Source: Virgibacillus sp. 7505 | GTDB taxonomy: Bacteria > Bacillota > Bacilli > Bacillales > Amphibacillaceae | Length of the DNA: 64,000 bases | Direction: 5' to 3' | NCBI RefSeq assembly: GCF_002272135.1 | Contig: NZ_NPBF01000028.1 | Span: 1-64,000, forward strand | Part shown: in pieces, positions 36,936 through 45,404 of the stretch | How positions within the stretch are numbered: position 1 is the first letter of the stretch | How the letters are laid out: the number at the start of each line of letters is the position of its first letter | Made by a program: the position numbers and the translations under genes | Notes under the pieces: generated by a model | Databases searched by the model: none | Seen by the model: the letters and a program-made list of their open reading frames with translations, nothing else | What the model was told of the DNA's origin: nothing

Positions 36936-37293
36936 ATTCGTTTAAATATGTCTTTTCCAGATAGTCCTCTTTATTTCCGTATACCTTGACGATATGAGAT
37001 TCACCCCAGCTGCACAAGGAATCCAGTATCCCTTGCAAACTCCAGCCATACTCGCTCAGTTCGTATTCGACACGCGGCGGAAGCTCATGGTATTGAATCC
37101 TGTTAATGATCCCGTCTGCCTCCAACTCGCGAAGCTGCTGCGTGAGCATTTTCTGGGAGATATTCGGCATAAGCCGCTTCAATTCGCTTGTCCGTTTCTT
37201 TCCGTGTGTCAGATGGCAGAGAATGACCGTTTTCCACTTCCCGCCTATTACCTCAAGTGTTGCTTCTACACTAATATTATATTTCTTTTGCAT
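36934..37293 (-). CDS. ytcD: HxlR-family regulator (YtcD-like)
   Basis: 119-residue winged helix of the HxlR type (VIGGKWKTVILCHLTHGKKRTSELKRLMPNISQKML broken across two helices, about 15-50; then ELEADGIINRIQYHELPPRVEYELSEYG). These proteins sense reactive electrophiles or redox changes, sometimes by a single cysteine; here C26 lies in the ILCHL stretch before the recognition helix. Divergent from ytbD-ytbE, the same set as in B. subtilis. Its ribosome site overlaps an inverted repeat, suggesting self-repression. Confidence 0.87.
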   Translation of the reverse strand: MQKKYNISVEATLEVIGGKWKTVILCHLTHGKKRTSELKRLMPNISQKMLTQQLRELEADGIINRIQYHELPPRVEYELSEYGWSLQGILDSLCSWGESHIVKVYGNKEDYLEKTYLNE

Positions 37294-37306
37294 TTTCTTC
37301 TCTCCT

Positions 37307-37349
37307 TATAGGTACTAAAAGGTGCCTATAGCACAAAAAAGTACGTACT
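37307..37349. promoter_or_regulatory. Operator candidates between ytcD and ytbD
   Basis: TATAGGTAC-N6-GTGCCTATA (37307-37330, one mismatch) and the 10-base palindrome AGTACGTACT (37340-37349). GTAC-rich repeats are common at HxlR-regulated promoters. The first repeat covers the ytcD ribosome site. Confidence 0.6.
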
Positions 37350-37429
37350 GTTCAATGTGAATCCTATACGACATAATAACATTACTCCGGCTGATGCGGG
37401 AGATATAAGAAATGGAAAGGAAATGTAAT

Positions 37430-38629
37430 ATGAAAGGAAAACAATCTTTTGCCTTGATCGCTTTGGCTATTACGGCTTTTGCGATCGGCACAACAGAATT
37501 CATCAGTGTGGGTCTGTTGCCGCTGATTGCGGATGACTTTCACTCATCAGTGCAGGCGGCTGGACTTACAGTGTCCCTATATGCCATCGGGGTTGTTGTC
37601 GGTGCTCCGATCCTGACACCGATGCTTTCCCGTATACCGAAAAAGAAGCAGCTTCTTTTGGTTATGCTTGTCTTTTTGATAGGTAATAGTATAGCCGCTG
37701 CTGCTCCTAATATGTCTATTCTGCTGGTAGCTCGTTTCATCTCGGCGCTTGCGCATGGCGTATTCATGTCGATCGGCTCTACAATCGCTGCGAGTTTGGT
37801 TCCGCCAAATAAGCGGGCAGGAGCAATCAGTATCATGTTCACCGGGCTTACTGTTGCCACGATTACCGGTGTACCGTTCGGGACATTCATCGGTCAGCAG
37901 CTAGATTGGCGAATCGCTTTTCTATTTATTGTCGTTATTGGACTTCTTGCTGGTTTGGCTAATCTGGCATTGCTGCCAAATACGCTGCCTAAAGGCGTAA
38001 AAGTAAGACTTAAAGATCAAACTAGTCTCTTGCGGTCAGTCCCTATCGTTCTGGTTCTTCTTATTACGGCACTTGGCTATGGCGGCACATTCGTCGTCTT
38101 TACGTATTTATCACCACTTTTGCAGCAGATAAGCGGATTTCAGCCAGGGACAGTGACGTGGCTTTTGCTCGTGTATGGTATTGCAGTAGCAATCGGCAAT
38201 ATTACTGGTGGTAAGCTGGCTAATAAAAAGCCGGTTCATGCGTTATTTTATATGTTTGCCATACAGGCAATTATACTAGCTGCCTTATACCTTACATTAC
38301 CTGTCAAAGGACTTGGTTTGCTGTTCATACTGCTTATGGGATTGTTCGCCTTTATGAACGTTCCCGGTTTACAGTCGTATATCGTTGTGCTTGCCGAACG
38401 GCTTGTACCGCAGGCGGTTGATGTAGCCTCTGCTTGGAATATTGCAGCTTTCAATGCTGGAATTGCCCTCGGGTCCTATTTGGGCGGAGTTATTACAGAG
38501 CAGCTAGGTCTGCTTCATACAAGCTGGGTAGCAGCCATTATGGTTGCGGCAGCAGTTGGTTTAACGGCTATTTCGAGAAAACTAGAAAACAAAGGAGTAA
38601 TATCTCATGAAATCAGTAAAGCTCAATAA
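37430..38629 (+). CDS. ytbD: MFS transporter (YtbD-like)
   Basis: 399 residues from the ATG at 37430 (AAAGGA 8 bases upstream). Twelve-helix DHA1/AraJ-type drug exporter with the start LIALAITAFAIGTTEFISVG and LARFISALAHGVFMSIGS. Divergent from the HxlR regulator and overlapping ytbE by 23 bases, the B. subtilis ytcD/ytbD-ytbE arrangement. Substrate unknown. Confidence 0.87.
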   Translation: MKGKQSFALIALAITAFAIGTTEFISVGLLPLIADDFHSSVQAAGLTVSLYAIGVVVGAPILTPMLSRIPKKKQLLLVMLVFLIGNSIAAAAPNMSILLVARFISALAHGVFMSIGSTIAASLVPPNKRAGAISIMFTGLTVATITGVPFGTFIGQQLDWRIAFLFIVVIGLLAGLANLALLPNTLPKGVKVRLKDQTSLLRSVPIVLVLLITALGYGGTFVVFTYLSPLLQQISGFQPGTVTWLLLVYGIAVAIGNITGGKLANKKPVHALFYMFAIQAIILAALYLTLPVKGLGLLFILLMGLFAFMNVPGLQSYIVVLAERLVPQAVDVASAWNIAAFNAGIALGSYLGGVITEQLGLLHTSWVAAIMVAAAVGLTAISRKLENKGVISHEISKAQ

Positions 38630-39434
38630 CGGCAATTCTATGCCGATGCTAGGTTACGGTGTCTTCCGTGTAGAGGATGGAGAGGAACTAGCTGAAAAAG
38701 TCTATTTTGCTATCGAGCAAGGGTATCGCAGTATCGACACTGCTGCTATTTATGGAAATGAGGCAAGTGTCGGTCAAGGAATTAACCGGGCCATCCAAGC
38801 AGGGTTAGTGAAAAGAGAAGATTTGTTTGTCACCTCTAAAGTATGGAATGCAGGCCTGACGTTGGAACAAACAAAAGCAGCTTATGGAGAGAGCTTGGAA
38901 AAAATGCAGCTTGATTATCTTGATCTTTATTTAATCCACTGGCCAGGGAAAGATAAGTTTTTAGAGCCATATCGAGCACTGGAAGAACTATATGAAGAGA
39001 AGAAAGTGAAAGCAATTGGTGTGAGCAACTTCCAAGTTCATCATTTGGAAGAATTACTAAAAACCGCTTCTGTGGTGCCGGCAATCAATCAAGTAGAATT
39101 CCACCCGCGCTTGATTCAAGCAAAACTGCGTGCATACACGAAGAGAAATGGAATCCATTTGGAAGCATGGTCACCTCTTATGAACGGAGAATTGCTGGCG
39201 CAGCCATTGCTGCTGGAGCTATCTGGCAAATACGGGAAATCCCCGGCCCAGATTGTGCTTCGCTGGGATATTCAGCATGGTGTCATCACGATACCAAAAT
39301 CTATGACAGACAAGCGTATCATCGAAAACAAGGAAGTTTTCGATTTTGAAATTCAACCAGAAGATATGGAGCGCTTAGATCAATTGGATGATGGTACCCG
39401 CAGTGGCCCGCATCCGGACGAGTTCGATTTTTAA
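38607..39434 (+). CDS. ytbE: Aldo/keto reductase (YtbE)
   Basis: 275 residues, NADPH-dependent aldo/keto reductase with the catalytic tetrad in its usual contexts: Asp and Tyr in IDTAAIYGNE (about 44-53), Lys in VTSKVWN (about 75-81), His in LIHWPG (about 108-113). The C-terminal PKSMTDKRIIEN binds NADPH phosphate. B. subtilis YtbE reduces aldehydes and glyoxals. Starts inside the end of ytbD with AAAGGAG 8 bases before. Confidence 0.9.
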   Translation: MKSVKLNNGNSMPMLGYGVFRVEDGEELAEKVYFAIEQGYRSIDTAAIYGNEASVGQGINRAIQAGLVKREDLFVTSKVWNAGLTLEQTKAAYGESLEKMQLDYLDLYLIHWPGKDKFLEPYRALEELYEEKKVKAIGVSNFQVHHLEELLKTASVVPAINQVEFHPRLIQAKLRAYTKRNGIHLEAWSPLMNGELLAQPLLLELSGKYGKSPAQIVLRWDIQHGVITIPKSMTDKRIIENKEVFDFEIQPEDMERLDQLDDGTRSGPHPDEFDF

Positions 39435-39447
39435 GATGAAGATGAAG

Positions 39448-39483
39448 AAAGGCAGCTGTCTGCAGAAGACAGCTGCCTTTTTC
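39448..39483. terminator. Bidirectional terminator after ytbE
   Basis: GGCAGCTGTCT-GCAGA-AGACAGCTGCC with A and T flanks, between convergent genes. Confidence 0.9.
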
Positions 39484-42400
39484 ATTTATATTGCTTAAAC
39501 CATTTTATCCACCTGGATTTGCTTGCTTGGAGCAGGGATTCGGTGGTTCTGTCATGCTTTTGCTTCTGATATTCGATAAAGCTGGCAGAGCCAATCAGCA
39601 GAATGCCAGCTCCAATCAGATATAACCACCATGGTGCGCTTCCCCAAAGGGTACGGGTGTTAAAGAATAAGTTAAACACAACAGTGATCGTCCCTGTCAG
39701 GAAATACGCACGATATTTCCGTAAGAAACCAATGACAGCGGCCAGTAAAGAAAGGCTGCCAAGAGATAAGGCATCATAAATTGTCATTGAAGACAGCCCA
39801 TCTAGCACGAGGATGCCGAACCCAATTGTTAGCAAAACTAACTCGATATGCGGTGTTACATCGGGATCATAGAAAAACAGTCGCAAGATGATAAGAACTA
39901 GTAATGCTATCGGTACGACATATAGCTCTGTTGTTAAATATGGACTGATGTCTGCGACTTGCAGGACGAGTATATAAGGGTACAAACAAGATACGATGGC
40001 AGCAAGCCGTACATAACGTCTTTCAGCTGCTGGTGCTGTGTATATACTGATTGCATATAAAAGTACCGGTACTGATAAACCAAATAGCGTATCAGCAAGG
40101 CCTGATTCATAGGCTGCAACACCTGCCAGACTGCCGACGATAGTATAAACGATAGCACCGATCCGATATATATCCACTCTATTCGAAACAGAACTCTTGC
40201 CCGCTTCGGCAACGAAAGATTGGTAATTGCTGAAGCTGGTAAGTGCTAATCCTGTTGCGCCGGCAAGCAGTAAGTAAGCTAAACGGATTTCCTGGCCGAT
40301 GCTTCCATAGAGAAGCGAAATGGCAAGAAGTAACAGCAACGTGCAGGCAGAAACGATGCTTAGCTGCCATTGATGCTGTTGATAGATTGCAATTACCCCG
40401 ACAAAGATAGCCAGCAGGATGATTTGCCAGGAGAATAGGCCAGTAAGCTCTGCTAATGCGAACAGCAGAATAACGTTATAGCCAGTCAGCAGGCTAATCC
40501 GCAATAAGGAACGCCAGCTAGGCAGCAGAGCATATGCCAAGGCAATGCAGCCTGTTGTCAATGCTGCAGCCAGTGTAAATTGATGACTCAGATCTGAGTA
40601 CTGATCCATATGGGTGATCGAGATAAGGAAGACAATTAAAATACTGGCATTTGCAAATATATACTTTTCTATCGGTCTCGTAACAATGTGTGCAGATAAC
40701 ACGAATGGAACGAGCGGAATAAGAAGCCATACAGGCGGAACAAAATCCAACAACTGTGCAAGCAAAACCCATAGCGTGCCGAAAATAATCAAAGCATGAC
40801 TGCACCAGAAGAAGTAGAGCGAACCAATCGGAGCTTTCTTCTTCATGTATAGGCTAGCTGCAAAGAACAGCATTCCGCATAACAAGACATAAGCTGTTAA
40901 TATATTCGACTCTCGAATTTCGAATAGATCTTGCAGTGATACATATGTCACAATGATGGAGCTGAGCACTGCAAGCCATAATGGATGCCTCCGAAAGACT
41001 TGAAGAGCCATTGATTGAATACCGACATTGATAAGTGAAACAATCGTAACTGTGACTGCAGGTAAATTCCACGTAAAGATGGCAATCAGAACAGCGCAAC
41101 TCTGCAGGATTTGACCAGTTAGGAAAAACGATAAAAATAATGGCCGGTATCGATATCTACGGCATAGGAATGCAATTGCAATGGCTATCAATGCAATCAA
41201 AGTTGCATGTCCTGAAATACCGATTTGTTCATGATAAAATTCATTTTCAGTATATAGACGGTAACCGCCGAGTAATAATGCTGCGATCAAGCTAATCGGG
41301 GTAATGATCTTACTGATGAGCACAACCTCTGCGTTTTCTTTCTCGTAACAGAAGAAACCTGCTGCAGCCACTAATAGCAGCAGATAGCTATTGGCTTCAT
41401 AATATCCATAGCTATGATTTACCAGGAATATAGGGATGACGAGCCCTACGGCTGCCCAGTTAATCGTAACTTGGAATGGCTCCAAGAATGTTATCTTTCT
41501 TGGCCAAATATAACTGTATGAAAGTCCGATGAAACATAACGTCGCCAACGCAATTGTACGGATCCAAATTGGAGCATCTACCATATAAAGCAGCCAGTAG
41601 ACGACAAGCAGGAACAGTCCGACGCTAGGATAGCTGTAATAGGCTTTGCGTGATGAAGCGGTCCAGATCGTATACTGGATCAGTAAGAATGAAATCCCGA
41701 TTAAGTACGCCCAATTAAAATCAAAATAATAAAGAAGACTTGTGAAAAGGATAAAAAGAAAGCCATTTATTGCATGGATAAAAGATTCATAGACCACTTG
41801 CAGCCAGCGAGGCAAATTCCATGTCAACATAACGAGAATGAAGCCTAAGCCTATGAATTGACCAAAGAACATATTGAAATAAGAGTTAATCTCCAAAAGC
41901 AGCAAGATGCTGCCAATCAAGGTAAAAGCGATAAATCCAAAATGATAAAGTTTACTGAAGTTCTTGGCTGCCAAAATCAATGCGTTAATGCCAATCACCA
42001 GTAAAGTCAGATCATAGGTGATGGCACTGCTCATCAGAATGATTGTGATGATGGCTTCTGTTCCAAGTTTCATTTGCAGATAATAAGGCCAATAACGCTG
42101 CAGTGTCTTAAGTTTAAATGTATTGCGGATCGTTCGCTCGAACAAAAGTAGCAGGAAGTTGGCCAGCTGCAAGCAGAATAGAAATGCACTATACGTAGTC
42201 GTGACATATAGTAATGCTGAGATTAAGGTGGACGATAAGCCGACATATGTTACCCATATGAATGCTTTGGATCCTGTACGGGCTGCCACTGCATAGTACA
42301 AAGCTGTACAGCTTAATGCCGCAGCAGTTCCTATCAATGCTGCACCGTCACCGCCGAAGGATAAATAGCTGCCAAACAGCTGATAGTAGGATGCTGAGAA

Positions 42401-42928
42401 GATGACTATCGGTACAAACAGCGCTGCGAGCATTAAGAATGCGAAGGCTGTTTGCGGAATCCTAACTTTATAGCTGATATAACTCAATCCTGCGAAAAGG
42501 AAAGGAATCAGGCTGATTAATAGCACTTTTCCTAAAGATGAGAAGTTCCCCCAGTTTGAAGTGCCGAGATATAACCCGCCAAAGAAAAGCATGATGATCC
42601 CGAGAACGAGAATGATAGTCAGATTGCGCTCTCGGATTTGTTCAGGAGTCTTTTGTTTTTTCTGTTTCTGGTGGGCTGATGAATTCCAATAGACAGCAGT
42701 TTCTGGTGTAGTGTACATCTGTTCAGCCGCCGCAGCTGTCTGACGTGCTGGGGAAATCTCTGGATGTGTCTTTGTTTCAGTCTGTTTCGAAGCATCATAA
42801 GACAGTTTGGTTCGATACCCAGTCATTGCGTTCGAGTATGTTTCGTTAGATATATAGCCTTGATCTAATAATTCCCGAAGTCTTTGTTCGAACAGATCTC
42901 CGGATTTATTGGGAGGCGTAGTATCCAT
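39482..42928 (-). CDS. Very large polytopic membrane protein (DUF2157-like), 1148 residues
   Basis: The largest gene of the window. A soluble N-terminal segment of about 100 residues (RLRELLDQGYISNETYSNAM, then a Gln/Lys/Thr-rich linker) precedes about thirty membrane segments that fill residues 105-1125 with very short loops. It ends in a basic tail (KSRWIKWFKQYK). The start of the membrane part (IRERNLTIILVLGIIMLFFGGLYLGTSNW) is the form seen in DUF2157 proteins, of which longer versions occur in bacilli. No enzymatic or channel motif was recognised. GAGGTG 5 bases before ATG. Single gene with its own terminator. Confidence 0.75.
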   Translation of the reverse strand: MDTTPPNKSGDLFEQRLRELLDQGYISNETYSNAMTGYRTKLSYDASKQTETKTHPEISPARQTAAAAEQMYTTPETAVYWNSSAHQKQKKQKTPEQIRERNLTIILVLGIIMLFFGGLYLGTSNWGNFSSLGKVLLISLIPFLFAGLSYISYKVRIPQTAFAFLMLAALFVPIVIFSASYYQLFGSYLSFGGDGAALIGTAAALSCTALYYAVAARTGSKAFIWVTYVGLSSTLISALLYVTTTYSAFLFCLQLANFLLLLFERTIRNTFKLKTLQRYWPYYLQMKLGTEAIITIILMSSAITYDLTLLVIGINALILAAKNFSKLYHFGFIAFTLIGSILLLLEINSYFNMFFGQFIGLGFILVMLTWNLPRWLQVVYESFIHAINGFLFILFTSLLYYFDFNWAYLIGISFLLIQYTIWTASSRKAYYSYPSVGLFLLVVYWLLYMVDAPIWIRTIALATLCFIGLSYSYIWPRKITFLEPFQVTINWAAVGLVIPIFLVNHSYGYYEANSYLLLLVAAAGFFCYEKENAEVVLISKIITPISLIAALLLGGYRLYTENEFYHEQIGISGHATLIALIAIAIAFLCRRYRYRPLFLSFFLTGQILQSCAVLIAIFTWNLPAVTVTIVSLINVGIQSMALQVFRRHPLWLAVLSSIIVTYVSLQDLFEIRESNILTAYVLLCGMLFFAASLYMKKKAPIGSLYFFWCSHALIIFGTLWVLLAQLLDFVPPVWLLIPLVPFVLSAHIVTRPIEKYIFANASILIVFLISITHMDQYSDLSHQFTLAAALTTGCIALAYALLPSWRSLLRISLLTGYNVILLFALAELTGLFSWQIILLAIFVGVIAIYQQHQWQLSIVSACTLLLLLAISLLYGSIGQEIRLAYLLLAGATGLALTSFSNYQSFVAEAGKSSVSNRVDIYRIGAIVYTIVGSLAGVAAYESGLADTLFGLSVPVLLYAISIYTAPAAERRYVRLAAIVSCLYPYILVLQVADISPYLTTELYVVPIALLVLIILRLFFYDPDVTPHIELVLLTIGFGILVLDGLSSMTIYDALSLGSLSLLAAVIGFLRKYRAYFLTGTITVVFNLFFNTRTLWGSAPWWLYLIGAGILLIGSASFIEYQKQKHDRTTESLLQASKSRWIKWFKQYK

Positions 42929-43085
42929 TTTTTCACCTCGCGATTATTTGGTTGTTATTTCCAAACTTTATTATATAGAAGTAAGACTTGTCTGAACAGC
43001 CGCCTCATTCCTTTCATTTCTGTTTTCTGTTATGATAGGCGGTAGAAAACGTGAACGAAGCTGTTCATATAGAAGGAGAATGAAA

Positions 43086-43868
43086 ATGAAGGATTTTCTA
43101 CAATTACAGGATAAGCACATCGTCATCATGGGTGTGGCGAATGATCGCAGTATCGCATGGGGCGTTGCGCAATCGTTATATGCCGCTGGTGCGAAGCTGA
43201 TTTTTACATATCGCCAGGAGCGTTCCGCTAAAAAGTTGAACAAGCTGTTGGAAAAGAATGAAATGGAAGCAGCTGTTATCCAGTGTGACGTAAACGATGA
43301 TGACAGCATCGCGTCTGCATTTGCAGAAATCAAAGACAAGTTCACAACTGTCCACGGTCTTGTGCATTCTGTAGCACATGCACATCAAGAAGATTTGAGA
43401 GGTGATTTCATCGACACTTCTCGTGACGGCTATGCATTCGCACAGGATACAAGTGCCTATTCATTAGTTGCAGTAGCAAAAGCAGTCCGTCCGTTAATGA
43501 CAGAAGGCGGCTCCATCGTGACAATGAGCTACCTTGGTGCTGATCGTGTGCTCCAGGGCTACAACGTCATGGGTGTTGCAAAAGCAGCTCTGGAAGCAAG
43601 TGTACGCTACTTGGCGAATGATCTTGGTCCGGATAACATCCGTATTAACGCTATCTCTGCAGGTCCAATCCGTACATTGGCTGCAAAAGGCGTACCTTCT
43701 TTCAATGACATCCTTTCAAAAGTGGAACATACTGCACCGCTTCGCCGTAATGTTTCTGCTGAGGAAGTTGGCGATATGACTGTAGGTTTGCTCGGAGCTC
43801 TTTCCCGCGGTGTAACTGGTGAGATTGTTTACGTGGATGCTGGTTTCAATATCATCGGTATTGGTTAA
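43086..43868 (+). CDS. fabI: Enoyl-[acyl-carrier-protein] reductase FabI
   Basis: 260 residues from the ATG at 43086, chosen because AAGGAG lies 7 bases upstream and because FabI begins just before the cofactor motif (IVIMGVANDRSIAWG). NADH/NADPH-dependent reduction of enoyl-ACP in fatty-acid elongation. Catalytic Tyr149, Tyr159 and Lys166 (YLGADRVLQGYNVMGVAKA). The gene stands alone. No FapR box was recognised upstream. Confidence 0.92.
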   Translation: MKDFLQLQDKHIVIMGVANDRSIAWGVAQSLYAAGAKLIFTYRQERSAKKLNKLLEKNEMEAAVIQCDVNDDDSIASAFAEIKDKFTTVHGLVHSVAHAHQEDLRGDFIDTSRDGYAFAQDTSAYSLVAVAKAVRPLMTEGGSIVTMSYLGADRVLQGYNVMGVAKAALEASVRYLANDLGPDNIRINAISAGPIRTLAAKGVPSFNDILSKVEHTAPLRRNVSAEEVGDMTVGLLGALSRGVTGEIVYVDAGFNIIGIG

Positions 43869-43878
43869 TTTGCGCTTT

Positions 43879-43911
43879 AACCCGTTCTAATAATGATTAG
43901 GACGGGTTTTT
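43879..43911 (+). terminator. fabI terminator
   Basis: AACCCGTTCTAAT-AATG-ATTAGGACGGGTT and T run. Confidence 0.87.
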
Positions 43912-43986
43912 ATGTTCAGCAGGAATTTGTAATACGTGGCAGTGAAACGGGAATATCACACATCTGATTTCTGTTTATTTATTGGA

Positions 43987-44016
43987 AAAGCTAAATCTCA
44001 TGATTTGGCTTTTTTA
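43987..44016 (+). terminator. Second terminator-like hairpin between fabI and the GntR gene
   Basis: AAGCTAAATC-TCAT-GATTTGGCTT (one G-T pair) then TTTTT. It is separated from the fabI terminator by 75 bases that contain no gene I can find. It could be a back-up terminator or the end of a short untranslated RNA. Confidence 0.55.
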
Positions 44017-44034
44017 TTTTTGGAAAAAAGTTCT

Positions 44035-44096
44035 TTTCAAATAGAAAGTGCTGGTGTATACTTTGGTGTATCAAGTGTACTACTATAACTAATACA
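44035..44096 (+). promoter_or_regulatory. Promoter and YtrA-type operator of the GntR-ABC-sigma operon
   Basis: TTTCAA (44035-44040), 16 bases, TATACT (44057-44062). Just downstream, TGTACTACT-ATA-ACTAATACA (44076-44096) is an inverted repeat with 7 of 9 arm positions matching, placed to block transcription. Autorepression by the GntR-family product is the obvious reading. Confidence 0.6.
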
Positions 44097-44127
44097 GTTA
44101 ATACAGAAGCTCGAATGAGGTGAATAC

Positions 44128-44511
44128 ATGTTTGAACTTGACTTGCGAAGCGGCAAGCCGATATATGAACAAATCGTTGATAAGTTCAAAGAACTGATCA
44201 TCAATCAGGTGCTGGAAACAGACGAGAAGCTTCCCTCGGTACGGGAGCTCGCCCAGCAGCTGACAATCAATCCGAATACAATCCAAAAAGCATACCGTGA
44301 GCTTGAAAATCAAGAATTGATCTATTCCGTAAAGGGACGTGGGAGTTTCGTGAACGCGATTAGTTTACAGGTCGATCCGCAAAAGGTGAAGCAGATGCAG
44401 GAGGAATTGAAAAAACTGCTTACCGAGGCACTGTATATCGGTATGACAGCAGATGAAATTCGAAATGTGGTGGAGCAGCAGCTGCTTAATGGGGGAGGAA
44501 GCGAAAAATGA
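44128..44511 (+). CDS. GntR-family regulator (YtrA subfamily)
   Basis: 127 residues, winged HTH (KLPSVRELAQQLTINPNTIQKAYRELE, about 33-59) with only a short helical C-terminal extension, the mark of the YtrA subgroup. Members repress ABC transporter operons and are relieved by cell-envelope-active compounds. GAGGTG before ATG. Overlaps the ATPase gene by 4 bases (ATGA). Confidence 0.88.
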   Translation: MFELDLRSGKPIYEQIVDKFKELIINQVLETDEKLPSVRELAQQLTINPNTIQKAYRELENQELIYSVKGRGSFVNAISLQVDPQKVKQMQEELKKLLTEALYIGMTADEIRNVVEQQLLNGGGSEK

Positions 44512-45404
44512 TCAAAGCAGTAGAATTAAGTAAAAAATTTGACCGGAAACAAGTGTTGGACCAAGTTGGTTTTCAGGTTAAAAAAGGGACGATTTACGGT
44601 CTACTTGGCTCGAACGGCGCAGGAAAGACAACCATAATGCGTATTCTTGCCGGTATACTGAAGCAAGACAAAGGGTGTGTCCTGGTAGACGGCAAAACGG
44701 TATTTGAAAATGTGGCAATGAAACAGCGCATCATCTTCATGCCAGATATCCTTTATTTTCTCCCGCAGTATACAGTGAAGCAGATGGGGCAATTTTATGC
44801 TGATATGTATGCGAATTGGGATCAGCAGCGATATGACCAGCTGATCAGCCAATTCAAACTGGAGAACAAGAAAGTCTCTACCTTTTCGAAAGGGATGCAA
44901 CGACAAGTGGCATTTTGTCTGGCATTGGCAGCAAAGCCGGATTTTCTAATCATGGACGAACCGCTTGATGGATTAGACGCTGTTGTGCGGCAGCGAATTA
45001 AAGGCTTACTTATCAATGACGTAGCGGAGAGAGAGATGACCGTCCTTATTTCTTCCCACAATCTGCGGGAAATGGAGAACCTCTGTGATGACGTTGGAAT
45101 CGTACATAAAGGAAAAATGATTCTGGAGCGGAATCTGGATGATATGAAGACAGAGGTTCAAAAGGTCCAGTTCGCTTTGCGCAAAGGGCAGGATATGAGT
45201 TTCTTAGAAAAATTAAATATCCTTCACCAGGAAAAACGGGGGAGCATCCATCTGCTGATCGTCAAAGCAGACCATCATGAGTTAGAAGGAATACTTGCAG
45301 CACAAAACCCAGTCGTACTGGATATGCTGCCGCTATCCTTGGAAGAAATCTTTATCTATGAAATGGGAGGTGCTGGCTATGCCATCGAAAACATCCTTGA
45401 TTAA
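44508..45404 (+). CDS. ABC transporter ATP-binding protein (YtrB-like)
   Basis: 298 residues. Walker A GSNGAGKTT at about 34-42, a diverged signature FSKGMQRQ (in place of LSGGQ), Walker B FLIMDEPLDGLD and the switch His in ISSHN. The C-terminal 90 residues are the extra domain of bacitracin/YtrB-type exporters' ATPases. It powers the permease encoded next, whose start lies 26 bases inside this gene. Confidence 0.88.
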   Translation: MIKAVELSKKFDRKQVLDQVGFQVKKGTIYGLLGSNGAGKTTIMRILAGILKQDKGCVLVDGKTVFENVAMKQRIIFMPDILYFLPQYTVKQMGQFYADMYANWDQQRYDQLISQFKLENKKVSTFSKGMQRQVAFCLALAAKPDFLIMDEPLDGLDAVVRQRIKGLLINDVAEREMTVLISSHNLREMENLCDDVGIVHKGKMILERNLDDMKTEVQKVQFALRKGQDMSFLEKLNILHQEKRGSIHLLIVKADHHELEGILAAQNPVVLDMLPLSLEEIFIYEMGGAGYAIENILD

